Source: Tsukamurella pseudospumae (GTDB lineage: Bacteria; Actinomycetota; Actinomycetes; Mycobacteriales; Mycobacteriaceae). Taken from it: a stretch of 64,000 bases of DNA. The translations under genes and the position numbers were made by a program. The notes under the pieces were generated by a model. That model did no database searches, was not told where the DNA came from, and was given only the letters and a program-made list of their open reading frames with translations. How positions within the stretch are numbered: position 1 is the first letter of the stretch; the number at the start of each line of letters is the position of its first letter. Shown here one piece after another: positions 1 to 7,788 of the stretch. Location: NCBI RefSeq assembly GCF_001575205.1, contig NZ_LSRE01000014.1, forward strand, positions 1-64,000, read 5' to 3'.

Positions 1-369
1 CAGATCGCACTGCGCGATCTTCCCCGGTTCATACGAGATCCGATCGGCCGGATCCACGCCCTGAAACTCCGGCCGGATCTCCCGCAGCCGATCCTTGAGC
101 GTGGTCAACGAATACGGCCAACCGATCCGCTGCGCGATCACCGTCGCCGGCATCGTCGGCCACTGCGACAGCAACACCCGGATCTGCGGCTCGAACGCAT
201 CGACCACCGAGCCGACCCGTGCCCTCTTATACTTCGGTGGCCGATCCGACGCTAACGCCGCCCGAACCGTGTTCCTCGCGATGCCCAGCTGCCGAGCGAC
301 CTCCGCCTTCGGCAGCCCTTCCGAATAGTGCAACCGGCGGATCTCCGCCCAGTCCTCCACAGTGATCAC
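1..369 (-). CDS. istA: IS21-family transposase IstA, N-terminal 123 codons (partial)
   Basis: This encodes the N-terminus of the DDE transposase that cuts and joins IS21 ends. Reading from GTG at 369 (or GTG at 360, which has GAGGGG eight bases upstream), it opens with VEDWAEIRRLHYSEG. A helix-turn-helix follows (EVARQLGIARNTVRAALASD, residues about 20-40), then SDRPPKYKRA and an integrase-like linker. The last visible residues, PGKIAQCDL, include the Asp expected to be the first catalytic acid of the DDE triad. The frame is open to position 1, so the gene is cut by the window edge and is not visibly broken. Confidence 0.8.
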   Translation of the reverse strand, partial: MITVEDWAEIRRLHYSEGLPKAEVARQLGIARNTVRAALASDRPPKYKRARVGSVVDAFEPQIRVLLSQWPTMPATVIAQRIGWPYSLTTLKDRLREIRPEFQGVDPADRISYEPGKIAQCDL

Positions 370-440
370 CCCTCAACAGGTAACCGGGCTGCTCAACTTT
401 CGCCCGTCGATCACTGCTCAGTATTCAGCCGTCGTCGACA
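1..440 (-). mobile_element. Left part of an IS21-family insertion sequence, cut by the window edge
   Basis: The minus strand reads from a terminus near 440, which begins TGTCGACGACGGCTGAAT, through a short non-coding lead with two copies of TGAGCAG (as TGAGCAGTGATCG and TGAGCAGCCCGG), into an IstA-like reading frame. IS21 elements typically have TG...CA ends with repeated sub-terminal motifs followed by istA and istB. Only the istA start is present here; the rest lies beyond position 1. The exact end at 440 is an inference from the TGT and the loss of similarity. Confidence 0.7.
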
Positions 441-534
441 GCCCGCGCTGCCGGGTCCGCCGGTGGACCTGGACCGCCCGGACGACGAGCTGACGCCGGT
501 CGCCCGGGCCATCGCCCTCGGCTGCCGGGGGTAA
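441..534 (+). pseudogene. 3' stub of a gene interrupted by the IS element
   Basis: Immediately outside the IS end, a plus-strand frame with high G/C at third codon positions runs 31 codons to TAA at 532-534. It ends with RPDDELTPVARAIALGCRG. No start codon or ribosome binding site belongs to it, and its upstream part would lie on the far side of the IS. The natural reading is the C-terminus of a gene split by the insertion. I do not recognise the family. A chance open frame in GC-rich DNA remains possible. Confidence 0.35.
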
Positions 535-658
535 CGATCACGACGATCGGATCCTCGCGGGGCCCGGTCCGCACGCGTACCTCGGCATGTCCGACGGTGC
601 GCCGTGCGCCCGGCCGGTGGGGCGCGGACCGTCGAACCCGCCGGAGTAGGTTGGCAGC

Positions 659-1210
659 ATGACCGAGGCGGGATTCGACCAGCGCACGTTCCGACATGTG
701 ATGGGGCAGTTCTGTACCGGCGTCACGATCGTCGCGACATCGGACGTGGAGGAGCGTCCCGTCGGCTTCGCCTGCCAGTCCTTCGCGGCGCTGTCGCTGG
801 ACCCGCCGCTCGTACTGTTCTGCCCGATGAAGACCTCGCGCACGTGGAAGCACATCGAGGCCTCCGGGCGGTTCGCCGTGTCGGTGCTGGGGCAGGAGCA
901 GGAGTCGGTGAGCGCGGCGTTCGGACGGTCGGTGGACGACAAGTTCGAAGGCCTGCGGTGGACGCCCTCGCCGCTCGGCAACCCGACGATCGACGGATCC
1001 CTGACGTGGATGGACTGCACGCTCGAGAACGTTCTGGACGGCGGCGACCATCACATCGCGATCGGGCGGGTCCATCACCTCGGCGATGTGGACGACGCGA
1101 AGCCGCTGCTGTTCTACCGCGGCGCCTACCTGTCCACGAACCATCCGCAGCAGCACCCGGCCCCGAGCCTGGACTCGTTCCTCACGTGGGACGCGGGCGC
1201 CTGGCTCTGA
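659..1210 (+). CDS. hsaB: Flavin reductase, HsaB-like (reductase partner of a flavin-dependent monooxygenase)
   Basis: The 183-residue protein has the split-barrel flavin reductase fold; GFACQSF (36-42) and LSLDPPLVLFCP (45-56) form the flavin-binding part. The N-terminus (FDQRTFRHVMGQFCTGVTIV) and C-terminus (DAGAWL) closely resemble HsaB, which supplies FADH2/FMNH2 from NADH to the HsaA oxygenase of cholesterol ring degradation. No hsaA, hsaC or hsaD gene is nearby, so the substrate pathway here is uncertain. A -10 box TAGGTT (647-652) ends six bases before the ATG, suggesting a leaderless mRNA. The upstream IS ends about 220 bases away. Confidence 0.75.
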   Translation: MTEAGFDQRTFRHVMGQFCTGVTIVATSDVEERPVGFACQSFAALSLDPPLVLFCPMKTSRTWKHIEASGRFAVSVLGQEQESVSAAFGRSVDDKFEGLRWTPSPLGNPTIDGSLTWMDCTLENVLDGGDHHIAIGRVHHLGDVDDAKPLLFYRGAYLSTNHPQQHPAPSLDSFLTWDAGAWL

Positions 1211-1213
1211 GAG

Positions 1214-1549
1214 TTACTGCGCGGCCTTCCCGGTGACGTCGAGGACGACCTCGAACTCCAGCAGGTCGGCGCCCGTGGCGACGGGCTGACGGCCCTCGCC
1301 GCCGCCGGGGCTGCGCTCGCCGGCGTGGGCCTCCCGGGCGGGACCGTCGCGCCAGGCCGCGAACGCCTCCTCGGACTCCCACTGCGTGACCACGAAGTAG
1401 CGGTCGTCGCCCTTGACCGGGCGGAGCAGCTGGAAGCCCAGGAAACCGGGGGAGTTCTCGACCGCGTGCGCGCGGTGCGCGAAGCGCTTCTCGAGCTCCG
1501 GGCCCGCGCCCTCGGGGATGTGGATGGCGTTGATCTTCACTACCGACAT
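1214..1549 (-). CDS. mhuD: Heme-degrading monooxygenase MhuD-like (ABM domain)
   Basis: The 111-residue protein is one antibiotic-biosynthesis-monooxygenase domain, very like mycobacterial MhuD, which opens heme to mycobilin and releases iron in the cytosol. The residues expected for that enzyme are present: Asn7, Trp66 and the heme-ligating His75. Between His75 and the final strand it has a short Gly/Glu-rich insertion (ERSPGGGEGRQ) relative to the M. tuberculosis protein as I recall it. The start ATG at 1549 is preceded by TATCGT (1561-1556 on the minus strand) six bases away, so it is probably leaderless. It is convergent with the flavin reductase, with a 3-bp gap. Confidence 0.88.
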   Translation of the reverse strand: MSVVKINAIHIPEGAGPELEKRFAHRAHAVENSPGFLGFQLLRPVKGDDRYFVVTQWESEEAFAAWRDGPAREAHAGERSPGGGEGRQPVATGADLLEFEVVLDVTGKAAQ

Positions 1550-1590
1550 GACCCGACGATACCGGTGCCGCTCAGGGTAGGTTGGGCCGC

Positions 1591-2385
1591 GTGGACGGGT
1601 GTGTGGGACTGCGGGATTGGGGCGGCCGCGAGGAGGCCGGGCCGATCGTTCTGCTGCACGGGCTGATGGGTCGCGGTCGGACGTGGCGCCGGCAGATCCC
1701 GTGGCTGCGCCGCTACGGACGGGTCTTCACCTTCGACGCCGAATTCCACCGCGGCCCAGGCTTTCCCGTACCGGTCCCGGAGGAGGACATCGCCACCGAG
1801 CGGTTCGTCGCCGATGTCGCCGAGATCCTCGTCCACCTGGACCAGGGGCCCGCGACGCTCATCGGCCACTCCATGGGCGGCCTCCACGCCTGGTGCACCG
1901 CCGCCGAGTACCCCGAACTCGTCCGGGCGATCGTGGTGGAGGACATGTCGCCGGAGTTCACCGGCCAGTCCACCGATACCTGGTCGCCGTGGTTCGCGAG
2001 CTGGCCGGCGCGATTCGGCTCGCAGGCCGCGTGCGAGGAACTGTTCGGGCCGGTCGCCGGGCGCTACTTCTACGAGGCCTTCGACGACGGTGCCCTGCAC
2101 GGCGACCTCGACACCTTCCGCCGCATCGCCGACCACTGGGGCCCGCGCGATCACTGGGCGCAGTGGCGCGCCGTGCAGGCCCCCACGCTGCTCCTCGAGG
2201 CCGAGTTCACCGTCGTCCCGCCGGGCATCGGCACGCGCATGGTGGGCGAGTACACCGGCCCCGACCTGCGGTATTTCAAGGTCGACGGTGCCGGCCACCT
2301 CGTCCACGACGACGCGCCGATCGTGTACCGGGGCGCCGTCGAGGCGTTCCTCTCCGGCCTGGACGACCGCCCGGAGCACGGCTAG
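1591..2385 (+). CDS. Alpha/beta-fold hydrolase
   Basis: The 264-residue protein is a single-domain alpha/beta hydrolase. The oxyanion-hole HG lies near residue 23, the nucleophile elbow GHSMGG at 92-97 (Ser94), and a catalytic His is plausible in GAGHLVHDD near residue 240. Substrate is unknown. The position next to mhuD matches Rv3591c beside Rv3592 in mycobacteria. I start at GTG 1591 because TAGGTT (1578-1583) is seven bases upstream; an in-frame TTG at 1582 would overlap that box. The stop is two bases before the nei2 start, so the two genes are probably co-transcribed. Confidence 0.8.
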   Translation: MDGCVGLRDWGGREEAGPIVLLHGLMGRGRTWRRQIPWLRRYGRVFTFDAEFHRGPGFPVPVPEEDIATERFVADVAEILVHLDQGPATLIGHSMGGLHAWCTAAEYPELVRAIVVEDMSPEFTGQSTDTWSPWFASWPARFGSQAACEELFGPVAGRYFYEAFDDGALHGDLDTFRRIADHWGPRDHWAQWRAVQAPTLLLEAEFTVVPPGIGTRMVGEYTGPDLRYFKVDGAGHLVHDDAPIVYRGAVEAFLSGLDDRPEHG

Positions 2386-2387
2386 CC

Positions 2388-3191
2388 GTGCCCGAGGGCG
2401 ACACCGTTCACAACCTGGCCGCGCACCTGCGGCCGGTGCTGGTGGGCCGCGTCCTCACCGCGTGCGACATCCGGGTGCCACGGTTCGCCGCCGTCGACCT
2501 GACGGGCCGCACCGTCGACACCGTGACCGCGCGCGGGAAGCATCTTCTGTTCGCCGTCGGCGGTGCTGTGATCCACAGCCACCTGAAGATGGAGGGCGAC
2601 TGGCAGGTGCACCGGACCGGCGAGCGGTGGCGCCGCCCCGCGCACACTGCGCGGGCGGTCCTCGCCGTCGACGGCGCGCAGGTCGTCGGGTTCTCGCTCG
2701 GCATCCTCGAGATCCTCACGCCCGCCGAGGCCGACGGTGCCCTGGCCCACCTCGGGCCCGATCCGCTCGGCCCGGACTGGGACCCGGCCGTCGCCGCGAC
2801 GAACCTCGCGGCGGAACCGGGGCGCCCCGTCGGACTGGCGCTGCTGGACCAACGGAACCTGGCCGGTGTGGGCAACGTCTATCGCAACGAGCTGTGTTTT
2901 CTACGCGGCGTGCATCCGGCGATTCCGGTGGGGGAGTGCGGCGACATGACGGCGTGGGTCGAGGAGGCCGCACGACTGCTGCGGGCGAACCTCGGGCGGT
3001 CGCGGCGGGTGACCACGGGTGTCGATCGGAACGGGATGCGGCACTTCGTCTACGACCGCGCGCGGCGGCCCTGCCTCCGCTGCGGGTCGGCGATCCGCGT
3101 TGGGAGCCTCGGTGGCGCAGGAGATCCCGAGCGGTCGATCCAGTGGTGTCCGCGGTGTCAGCCGCAGCCGGCAGGAAACACACAGGAATAA
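2388..3191 (+). CDS. nei: Endonuclease VIII-like DNA glycosylase (Fpg/Nei family)
   Basis: The 267-residue base-excision-repair enzyme should remove oxidised pyrimidines and nick abasic sites. It begins with GTG; after Met removal the mature N-terminus would be Pro-Glu-Gly-Asp, the catalytic PEGD of this family (Schiff-base proline). HSHLKMEGDW holds the conserved lysine loop. A helix-two-turn-helix lies near QRNLAGVGNVYRNE, and a C-terminal zinc finger (CLRC...CPRC) ends the protein. It is more like actinobacterial Nei2 than Fpg. The TAA stop touches the first base of the MarR operator at 3191. Confidence 0.88.
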   Translation: MPEGDTVHNLAAHLRPVLVGRVLTACDIRVPRFAAVDLTGRTVDTVTARGKHLLFAVGGAVIHSHLKMEGDWQVHRTGERWRRPAHTARAVLAVDGAQVVGFSLGILEILTPAEADGALAHLGPDPLGPDWDPAVAATNLAAEPGRPVGLALLDQRNLAGVGNVYRNELCFLRGVHPAIPVGECGDMTAWVEEAARLLRANLGRSRRVTTGVDRNGMRHFVYDRARRPCLRCGSAIRVGSLGGAGDPERSIQWCPRCQPQPAGNTQE

Positions 3192-3211
3192 TATCTCTGA
3201 AACAGAGATAT
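3191..3211. promoter_or_regulatory. Perfect inverted repeat: operator of the MarR/ABC operon
   Basis: ATATCTCTG and CAGAGATAT form perfect 9-bp arms around AAA. The repeat begins on the last base of the nei stop codon. A -10 box TATAGT (3209-3214) overlaps its right arm and ends seven bases before the marR ATG at 3222. Binding by a dimeric MarR protein would block RNA polymerase. The marR-ABC mRNA is probably leaderless. Confidence 0.75.
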
Positions 3212-3221
3212 AGTCGTCGGT

Positions 3222-3665
3222 ATGAACGATGACGACGACGCCGAACGGCTCCTCGCGGCGGTCCGCGCCGTGCGCCGCGGCACCAGAGCGGTCGGCGGTG
3301 GACCGCTGCGGCAGGGCCTCACCGGCGCCCAGGCGGAACTCGTACGGTTGCTGCGCCGCGAGCCCGGGATCAGCGTGGGGGAGGCGGCGCGTCGCCTCGC
3401 GCTTGCCGGCAACACCGTGTCGACGCTGGTCCGGCAGCTCGTCGACCAGGGGCACGTGGTCCGCGAGCCCGACCCGGACGATGCGCGCACCGCACGCCTG
3501 CGGCTCACGGACGACACCGATGCGGCGCTGCGCGACTGGCGCGATCGTCGGCACGCGGCGGTCGTGGGCGCGCTCGCCGCGATGGACCCGGCCCTGCGAG
3601 CGCAGGTCGATGGCACCGTCGACCTCCTGGAGGCCGTGGCCGCGGCGCTGGAGGGGGACGCGTGA
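3222..3665 (+). CDS. MarR-family transcriptional regulator
   Basis: The 147-residue protein has a winged helix: recognition region SVGEAARRLALAGNTVSTLV (residues about 48-67) and wing REPDPDDARTARLRLT, followed by dimerisation helices. It heads an operon whose next gene starts inside its stop codon (GTGA overlap), encoding an ABC exporter. It sits directly behind a perfect 9-bp-arm operator, so autorepression and control of the exporter are the simple model. The inducing ligand is unknown. Confidence 0.85.
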   Translation: MNDDDDAERLLAAVRAVRRGTRAVGGGPLRQGLTGAQAELVRLLRREPGISVGEAARRLALAGNTVSTLVRQLVDQGHVVREPDPDDARTARLRLTDDTDAALRDWRDRRHAAVVGALAAMDPALRAQVDGTVDLLEAVAAALEGDA

Positions 3666-4462
3666 ACGCCGTCGAACTGTGGTCGGTCACCAAGCGCTTC
3701 GGCGACCACGTCGCCGTCGACGCGCTCAGCCTGCAGGTCCCGCGCGGCGCGTGCTTCGGCCTGCTCGGGCCCAACGGCGCCGGCAAGACCACCACGCTGC
3801 GCATGCTCACCACCCTCATCCCGCCCGACGAGGGCACCGTCGAGATCTTCGGGCTCGACGTGCGCACACACGCGATGACGGTGCGCCGCGCGCTCGGGTA
3901 CGTGCCGCAGCAGCTGTCCGTCGAGGGCGCGCTGACCGCGCGCGAGAACGTCGACTGGTTCGCGCGGCTCTACGACGTACCGCGTCGCGAGCGTCGCGGC
4001 CGCGTGGAGGAGGCGCTGGCCCTGGTCGATCTGGAGGACGCGGCGGACAGGCTGGCGTCGACCTTCTCCGGCGGCATGGTCCGGCGGCTCGAGCTCGCGC
4101 AGGCGCTGGTCAACCGGCCCGCGCTGCTCATCCTCGACGAGCCGACCGTCGGGCTGGACCCCGTCGCGCGCGACTCGGTGTGGGAGCGAGTGGTGCGGAT
4201 GCAGGAGCAGTACGGGATGACGGTGCTGCTCACCACGCACTACATGGAGGAGGCGGACGCGCTGTGCGACACCGTCGCCCTGATGCACCACGGGGAGCTC
4301 GCCGCGACCGGCACGCCGGCGGAGCTCCGGGCTGCGCAGGGGGAGGGCGCGTCGCTCGAGGACGTGTTCCGCGCCGTCACCGGCGCGCAGTTGGAGGACG
4401 AATCGAAGGGAGGGCTGCGCAATGTCGCCAACATCCGTCGCACCGCTCGACGTCTGGGCTGA
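3662..4462 (+). CDS. ABC transporter ATP-binding protein (drug/antibiotic exporter type)
   Basis: The 266-residue nucleotide-binding protein has Walker A GPNGAGKTT (36-44), Q-loop VPQQ near 83, signature FSGGM (136-140), Walker B LLILDEP (156-162) and H-loop His194. The layout is that of DrrA-like ATPases, which pair with a single ABC-2 permease. GTG 3662 overlaps the marR stop by 4 bp, and its own 3' end overlaps the permease start by 41 bp, so the three genes are translationally coupled. Export of a toxic or self-made compound is inferred from family and MarR context. Confidence 0.88.
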   Translation: MNAVELWSVTKRFGDHVAVDALSLQVPRGACFGLLGPNGAGKTTTLRMLTTLIPPDEGTVEIFGLDVRTHAMTVRRALGYVPQQLSVEGALTARENVDWFARLYDVPRRERRGRVEEALALVDLEDAADRLASTFSGGMVRRLELAQALVNRPALLILDEPTVGLDPVARDSVWERVVRMQEQYGMTVLLTTHYMEEADALCDTVALMHHGELAATGTPAELRAAQGEGASLEDVFRAVTGAQLEDESKGGLRNVANIRRTARRLG

Positions 4463-5240
4463 GCCGCGCCGCTCGCGCCCGATGACCCTGCTCTCGCGGG
4501 TGGGGACGTTGTGCCTGGTCGAGCTGGAGAAGCTGCGGCACGACCGGTCCGAGTTGCTCACGCGGTCGATCCAGCCGGTGCTGTGGCTGCTGATCTTCGG
4601 CACCACGTTCAGCCGGATCCGCGCGATCCCGTCGGGCGGCGTGCCCTACCTCGACTTCCTCGCACCCGGGATCATCGCGCAGTCGGCCCTGTTCGTCGCG
4701 ATCTTCTACGGCATCCAGATCATCTGGGAGCGCGACGCCGGCGTGCTGGCGAAGCTGCTGGTCACGCCGACGCCGCGCGCCGCGTTGGTCACGGGTAAGG
4801 CCTTCGCCGCGGGGGTGCGGGCCTCGGTGCAGGCCGTCGTGGTGACGGTGGTCGCGGTGCTGATGGGTGTCTCGATCATCCCGAATCCGCTGCGCTGGCT
4901 GGGCGTGATCGTGGTGGTCGTGCTGGCCGCGGCCTTCTTCGCGTGCCTGTCGGTGATCATCGCGGGGCTCGTGCTCAAGCGGGACCGGCTGATGGGCATC
5001 GGCCAGGCGATCACGATGCCGTTGTTCTTCGGTTCGAACGCGCTGTACCCCGTGGACGTCATGCCCGGATGGGTGCGCGCCATCGCCGTGGTCAATCCGC
5101 TGAGCTACGAGGTCTCCGCGCTCCGGGGCCTGCTGCTGGGGACGCCGACGAATCTCTGGCTCGACCTCGGCGTGCTCGCCGGGGCCGCGGGGGTCGCGAT
5201 CGCGGTGGCGTCCGCGTTGCTCGGGAGGTTGGCGCGGTAG
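4422..5240 (+). CDS. ABC-2 type transporter permease
   Basis: The 272-residue integral membrane protein has about six hydrophobic segments and the ABC-2 pattern: SIQPVLWLLIFGTTFSRI, a central block around LLVTPTPRAALVTGK (the coupling region) and a C-terminal VNPLSYEVSALRGLLLG, as in DrrB and NodJ relatives. The ATG at 4422 is preceded by GGGAGGG with suitable spacing inside the ATPase gene. It should form the membrane half of the exporter encoded by the gene before it. Confidence 0.87.
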   Translation: MSPTSVAPLDVWAEPRRSRPMTLLSRVGTLCLVELEKLRHDRSELLTRSIQPVLWLLIFGTTFSRIRAIPSGGVPYLDFLAPGIIAQSALFVAIFYGIQIIWERDAGVLAKLLVTPTPRAALVTGKAFAAGVRASVQAVVVTVVAVLMGVSIIPNPLRWLGVIVVVVLAAAFFACLSVIIAGLVLKRDRLMGIGQAITMPLFFGSNALYPVDVMPGWVRAIAVVNPLSYEVSALRGLLLGTPTNLWLDLGVLAGAAGVAIAVASALLGRLAR

Positions 5241-5352
5241 CGGTCATGTTCTCGGGCGGCGGCGGAGGCGTCGACGGGACGCGTGCCGTTTCTGCGTGTC
5301 ATGCGTGCCGCGCATGGCCGTGACTCTGCAGGTCGGGGGAGGTTTTCAGGAC

Positions 5353-5381
5353 ACAGGCCATGCGTCGCGTGCATGGCCTGT
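5353..5381. repeat. Strong stem-loop with 11-bp perfect arms
   Basis: ACAGGCCATGC and GCATGGCCTGT are perfectly complementary around a 7-base loop. A weaker relative (CATGCG...CGCATG) lies about 45 bases upstream in the same gap. No T-run follows, so a simple intrinsic terminator is not obvious, but the position fits the end of the ABC operon. It could also be a protein-binding or RNA-level element. Confidence 0.5.
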
Positions 5382-5443
5382 CCCGGAATCACCGTCGACG
5401 GCGCGATGCGTCGGGGGACGGTGCGGGCCGTGTCGCACACGTC

Positions 5444-5462
5444 TAACTAACTGGTTGGTTGA
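5444..5462. promoter_or_regulatory. Operator-like site 1 upstream of the SDR/TetR operon
   Basis: TAACTAACTGGTTGGTTGA is an imperfect palindrome closely related to site 2 at 5489-5508. The pair is spaced 45 bases between equivalent positions. It is the likely binding site of the TetR protein encoded downstream. Confidence 0.5.
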
Positions 5463-5488
5463 CAGCCGCTCGACGCGACTCTAGAGTT

Positions 5489-5508
5489 TCAACTAACCAG
5501 TTAGTTGA
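5489..5508. promoter_or_regulatory. Operator-like site 2 upstream of the SDR/TetR operon
   Basis: TCAACTAACCAGTTAGTTGA is palindromic apart from one base pair at the centre. It lies 15 bases before the SDR start codon and overlaps the region where RNA polymerase or the ribosome must engage. TetR regulators commonly bind such 16-20-bp palindromes in front of their own operon. Confidence 0.6.
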
Positions 5509-5523
5509 ATCGAGGGAGCGGGC

Positions 5524-6462
5524 ATGTACCAGGTAGCAGATCAGACCGGACGGACCTTCGTGGTCACGGGATCGAACAGTGGGACGGGCAAGGAGGCAGC
5601 GAAGCGACTCGCGGCGGCGGGTGCGGACGTGATCATGGCCGTCCGCACGCCGGAGAAGGGTGAGGCGGCGCGGGCGGAGATCCTCGCGCAGCTGCCCGGC
5701 GCGAAGTTGGAGGTGCGGCGGCTCGACCTCGCCGACCTGTCCTCGGTACACGCGTTCGCCGAGGCTCTCAGCGCCGACGGCCGGCGGATCGATGTGCTGG
5801 TCAACAACGCGGGCGTGATGACCCCGCCCCAGCGCAACGAGACCGCTGACGGCTTCGAGCTGCAGTGGGGCTCGAACTTCCTCGGGCCGTTCGCGCTCAC
5901 CAATCTGCTACTGCCGCTGCTGCTCGACGGTGACCGCCCCCGCGTGACCACGATGAGCTCGGGCGTCGCGAACTTCGGCCGGATCGACTTCGACGATCCG
6001 CAGTCCGTGCGCCGCTACTCGCCGGCCCGCGCGTACGGCCAGTCCAAGCTGGCCGACCTGTTGCTGGCGAATCACCTCGCGGCCGAGAGCGCGCGGCGTG
6101 GGTGGGACCTGCTCAGCGACGCGGCCCACCCGGGCTACACGCAGACCAACCTGCAGACCGCCGGCGCGAGCCTGGGCTCGGACGGGGTTCGTGAATCGAT
6201 CATCACCCGGTTCGCGGGGCGTGTGCTGCCCTCGCAGGAATCGGAACAGGGCGCCGAGCCGCTGCTGTTCGCGGCGAGCGATCCCGGCGCCCGCAACGGC
6301 GAGTACTACGGCCCACAGGGCCGGTTCGGCCTCGTCGGGGCGCCGGGCGTGACGAAGAAGAACGCGCGCATGCGGGACGCCGCCGTCGCCGCCAGGCTCT
6401 GGAAGTACGCTGCGGAGGTGACCGGAACCGATCTCCCGCTCGATGCCCGCCCCGGCGCCTAG
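5524..6462 (+). CDS. Short-chain dehydrogenase/reductase
   Basis: The 312-residue SDR has the dinucleotide-binding TGSNSGTG (15-22), NNAG (94-97), a catalytic Ser near 145 and YGQSK giving Tyr171/Lys175. The protein resembles the protochlorophyllide-reductase/retinol-dehydrogenase-like SDRs; the substrate is unknown. GAGGGAG precedes the ATG. The TetR gene starts 20 bases before its stop, so the two are co-translated. Two operator-like palindromes upstream suggest that TetR regulates this gene. Confidence 0.87.
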   Translation: MYQVADQTGRTFVVTGSNSGTGKEAAKRLAAAGADVIMAVRTPEKGEAARAEILAQLPGAKLEVRRLDLADLSSVHAFAEALSADGRRIDVLVNNAGVMTPPQRNETADGFELQWGSNFLGPFALTNLLLPLLLDGDRPRVTTMSSGVANFGRIDFDDPQSVRRYSPARAYGQSKLADLLLANHLAAESARRGWDLLSDAAHPGYTQTNLQTAGASLGSDGVRESIITRFAGRVLPSQESEQGAEPLLFAASDPGARNGEYYGPQGRFGLVGAPGVTKKNARMRDAAVAARLWKYAAEVTGTDLPLDARPGA

Positions 6463-7009
6463 GGCCCGCGACGCGGATGCGACGAGGGCCCGCCTGCTCG
6501 ACGCGGCCACCGTCGAGTTCGCGGAGCACGGCCTCGCGGGCGCCCGCGTCGACCGCATCGCGGCGGGCGCCGAGGCGAACAAGCAGCTGATCTACGCCTA
6601 CTTCGGTAACAAGCGCAGTCTCTTCGACGCCGTCATCGAGTTCCGGGTCGCGGATCTGCTGGAGACGGTGCCGTTCACCGCGGAGGACCTGCCGGGGTAC
6701 GCGGTGCGCCTGCGCGCGTTCAATCGTGCTCACCCCGAGCTGCTGCGGCTCGTGCTGTGGCACACCCTCGAATGCCCGGGCGAGCTGCTGGAACTGGAGT
6801 TCACGTCCGGCTCGAACGCCACGAAGATCGCCGCGCTGCAGGCCGCGCAGAACGCGGGGAAGGTGACCGCCGCGACGCCCGCGACGGTGCTGCTCATCGA
6901 GGTCCTGTCGCTGATCCACGGCGACCTGCTCACCGGCGGGAGCGCCGTCGCTGAGGCGGTCGACGACGATGCCCTCGCCGCCGCGGTGGCGAAACTCACC
7001 GCGCCGTAG
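6443..7009 (+). CDS. TetR-family transcriptional regulator
   Basis: The 188-residue protein has an N-terminal TetR helix-turn-helix ([20 protein letters not shown] ... [23 protein letters not shown]); the rest is a ligand-binding helical domain with a TetR_C-type look. It overlaps the end of the SDR gene, so both are presumably expressed together. I infer that it represses the operon through the two palindromes at 5444-5508 and is released by an SDR substrate or product. Confidence 0.87.
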   Translation: MPAPAPRARDADATRARLLDAATVEFAEHGLAGARVDRIAAGAEANKQLIYAYFGNKRSLFDAVIEFRVADLLETVPFTAEDLPGYAVRLRAFNRAHPELLRLVLWHTLECPGELLELEFTSGSNATKIAALQAAQNAGKVTAATPATVLLIEVLSLIHGDLLTGGSAVAEAVDDDALAAAVAKLTAP

Positions 7010-7017
7010 GCTTCGGA

Positions 7018-7737
7018 TCAGCCGCGCTGCGGGAGCTCGCAGCCGTCGGGGCCGCAGGCCGCGTCATCGTCGCCCCCGATCACTGTGAGCGGCTCGGGGC
7101 GGTCGCCCCACACCTTGTCGAGGGCGTCGGTGAACACGGCCGGCGGCTGCGCGCCGGACACGGCGTACTTGCCGTCGAAGACGAAGAACGGAACGCCGCC
7201 GATGCCGATCCGCGATGCGGCCTCTTCGTCGGCGCGCACCGCGTCGGCGTAGGCGGTCTCGTCCTCGAGCACGGCGCGGGCCGCGGCACCGTCGAACCCG
7301 GCGGACTCGGCGATCTCGACCAGCCGGTCGCGGCTGCCGAACGCGGGCTCGGACTCGGCGAAATTGGCCCTGTACAGCGCGTCCAGCAACGCCTCCTGGC
7401 GGCCGAGGTCGAGGGCCCAGTGGAGCAGGCGGTGCATGTCGAAGCTGTTGCCGGCGTCGCGGCCCTCGACCTGGTAGGCCAGACCCAGCTCCTGCGCCTG
7501 AGCGCCGAGGCCGCGCTCGTTGGCCGCGGCCTGCGCCTCGGAGATGCCGTACTTCTTCGCCAGCATCGGGACGACGGGCGCCGAGGAGCCAGGCTTCGAG
7601 GTGGGGTCCAGCTCGAAGGAGCGGTGCACGATCTCCACGTCGGAGGCGTGCGGGAAGCCCTCCAGGGCCTGCTCGAAGCGGGCCTTACCGATGTAGCAGA
7701 AGGGGCAGTTGATGTCGGTCCAGATGTCTACGCGCAT
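7018..7737 (-). CDS. DsbA-family oxidoreductase, FrnE-like
   Basis: The 239-residue protein starts MRVDIWTDINCPFC, with the thioredoxin-fold CPFC redox motif at 11-14 and no signal peptide, as in cytoplasmic FrnE-type disulfide isomerases. A helical insertion follows, and the family cis-Pro region is GGVPFFVFDG. The last residues carry an extra Cys pair, CGPDGC, which may bind metal or shuttle disulfides. I choose the ATG at 7737, not one 18 bases upstream, because the domain begins there. It lies back to back with TetR (8-bp convergent gap). Confidence 0.85.
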   Translation of the reverse strand: MRVDIWTDINCPFCYIGKARFEQALEGFPHASDVEIVHRSFELDPTSKPGSSAPVVPMLAKKYGISEAQAAANERGLGAQAQELGLAYQVEGRDAGNSFDMHRLLHWALDLGRQEALLDALYRANFAESEPAFGSRDRLVEIAESAGFDGAAARAVLEDETAYADAVRADEEAASRIGIGGVPFFVFDGKYAVSGAQPPAVFTDALDKVWGDRPEPLTVIGGDDDAACGPDGCELPQRG

Positions 7738-7788
7738 GGCAGTTGCAACATGCACCGGCTCTGTGCTATTCCGTCGCCCGTCGAGGGC

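Noticed and set aside
425-1156. Long minus-strand open frame opposite the flavin reductase
   Set aside because: It is the antisense shadow of a recognised gene, with Arg/Pro-rich composition and no domain.
1599-2387. Upstream extension of the nei reading frame by about 263 codons
   Set aside because: The extension overlaps the hydrolase in another frame and is Arg/Pro rich. The Nei family requires the N-terminal Pro, which fits only GTG 2388.
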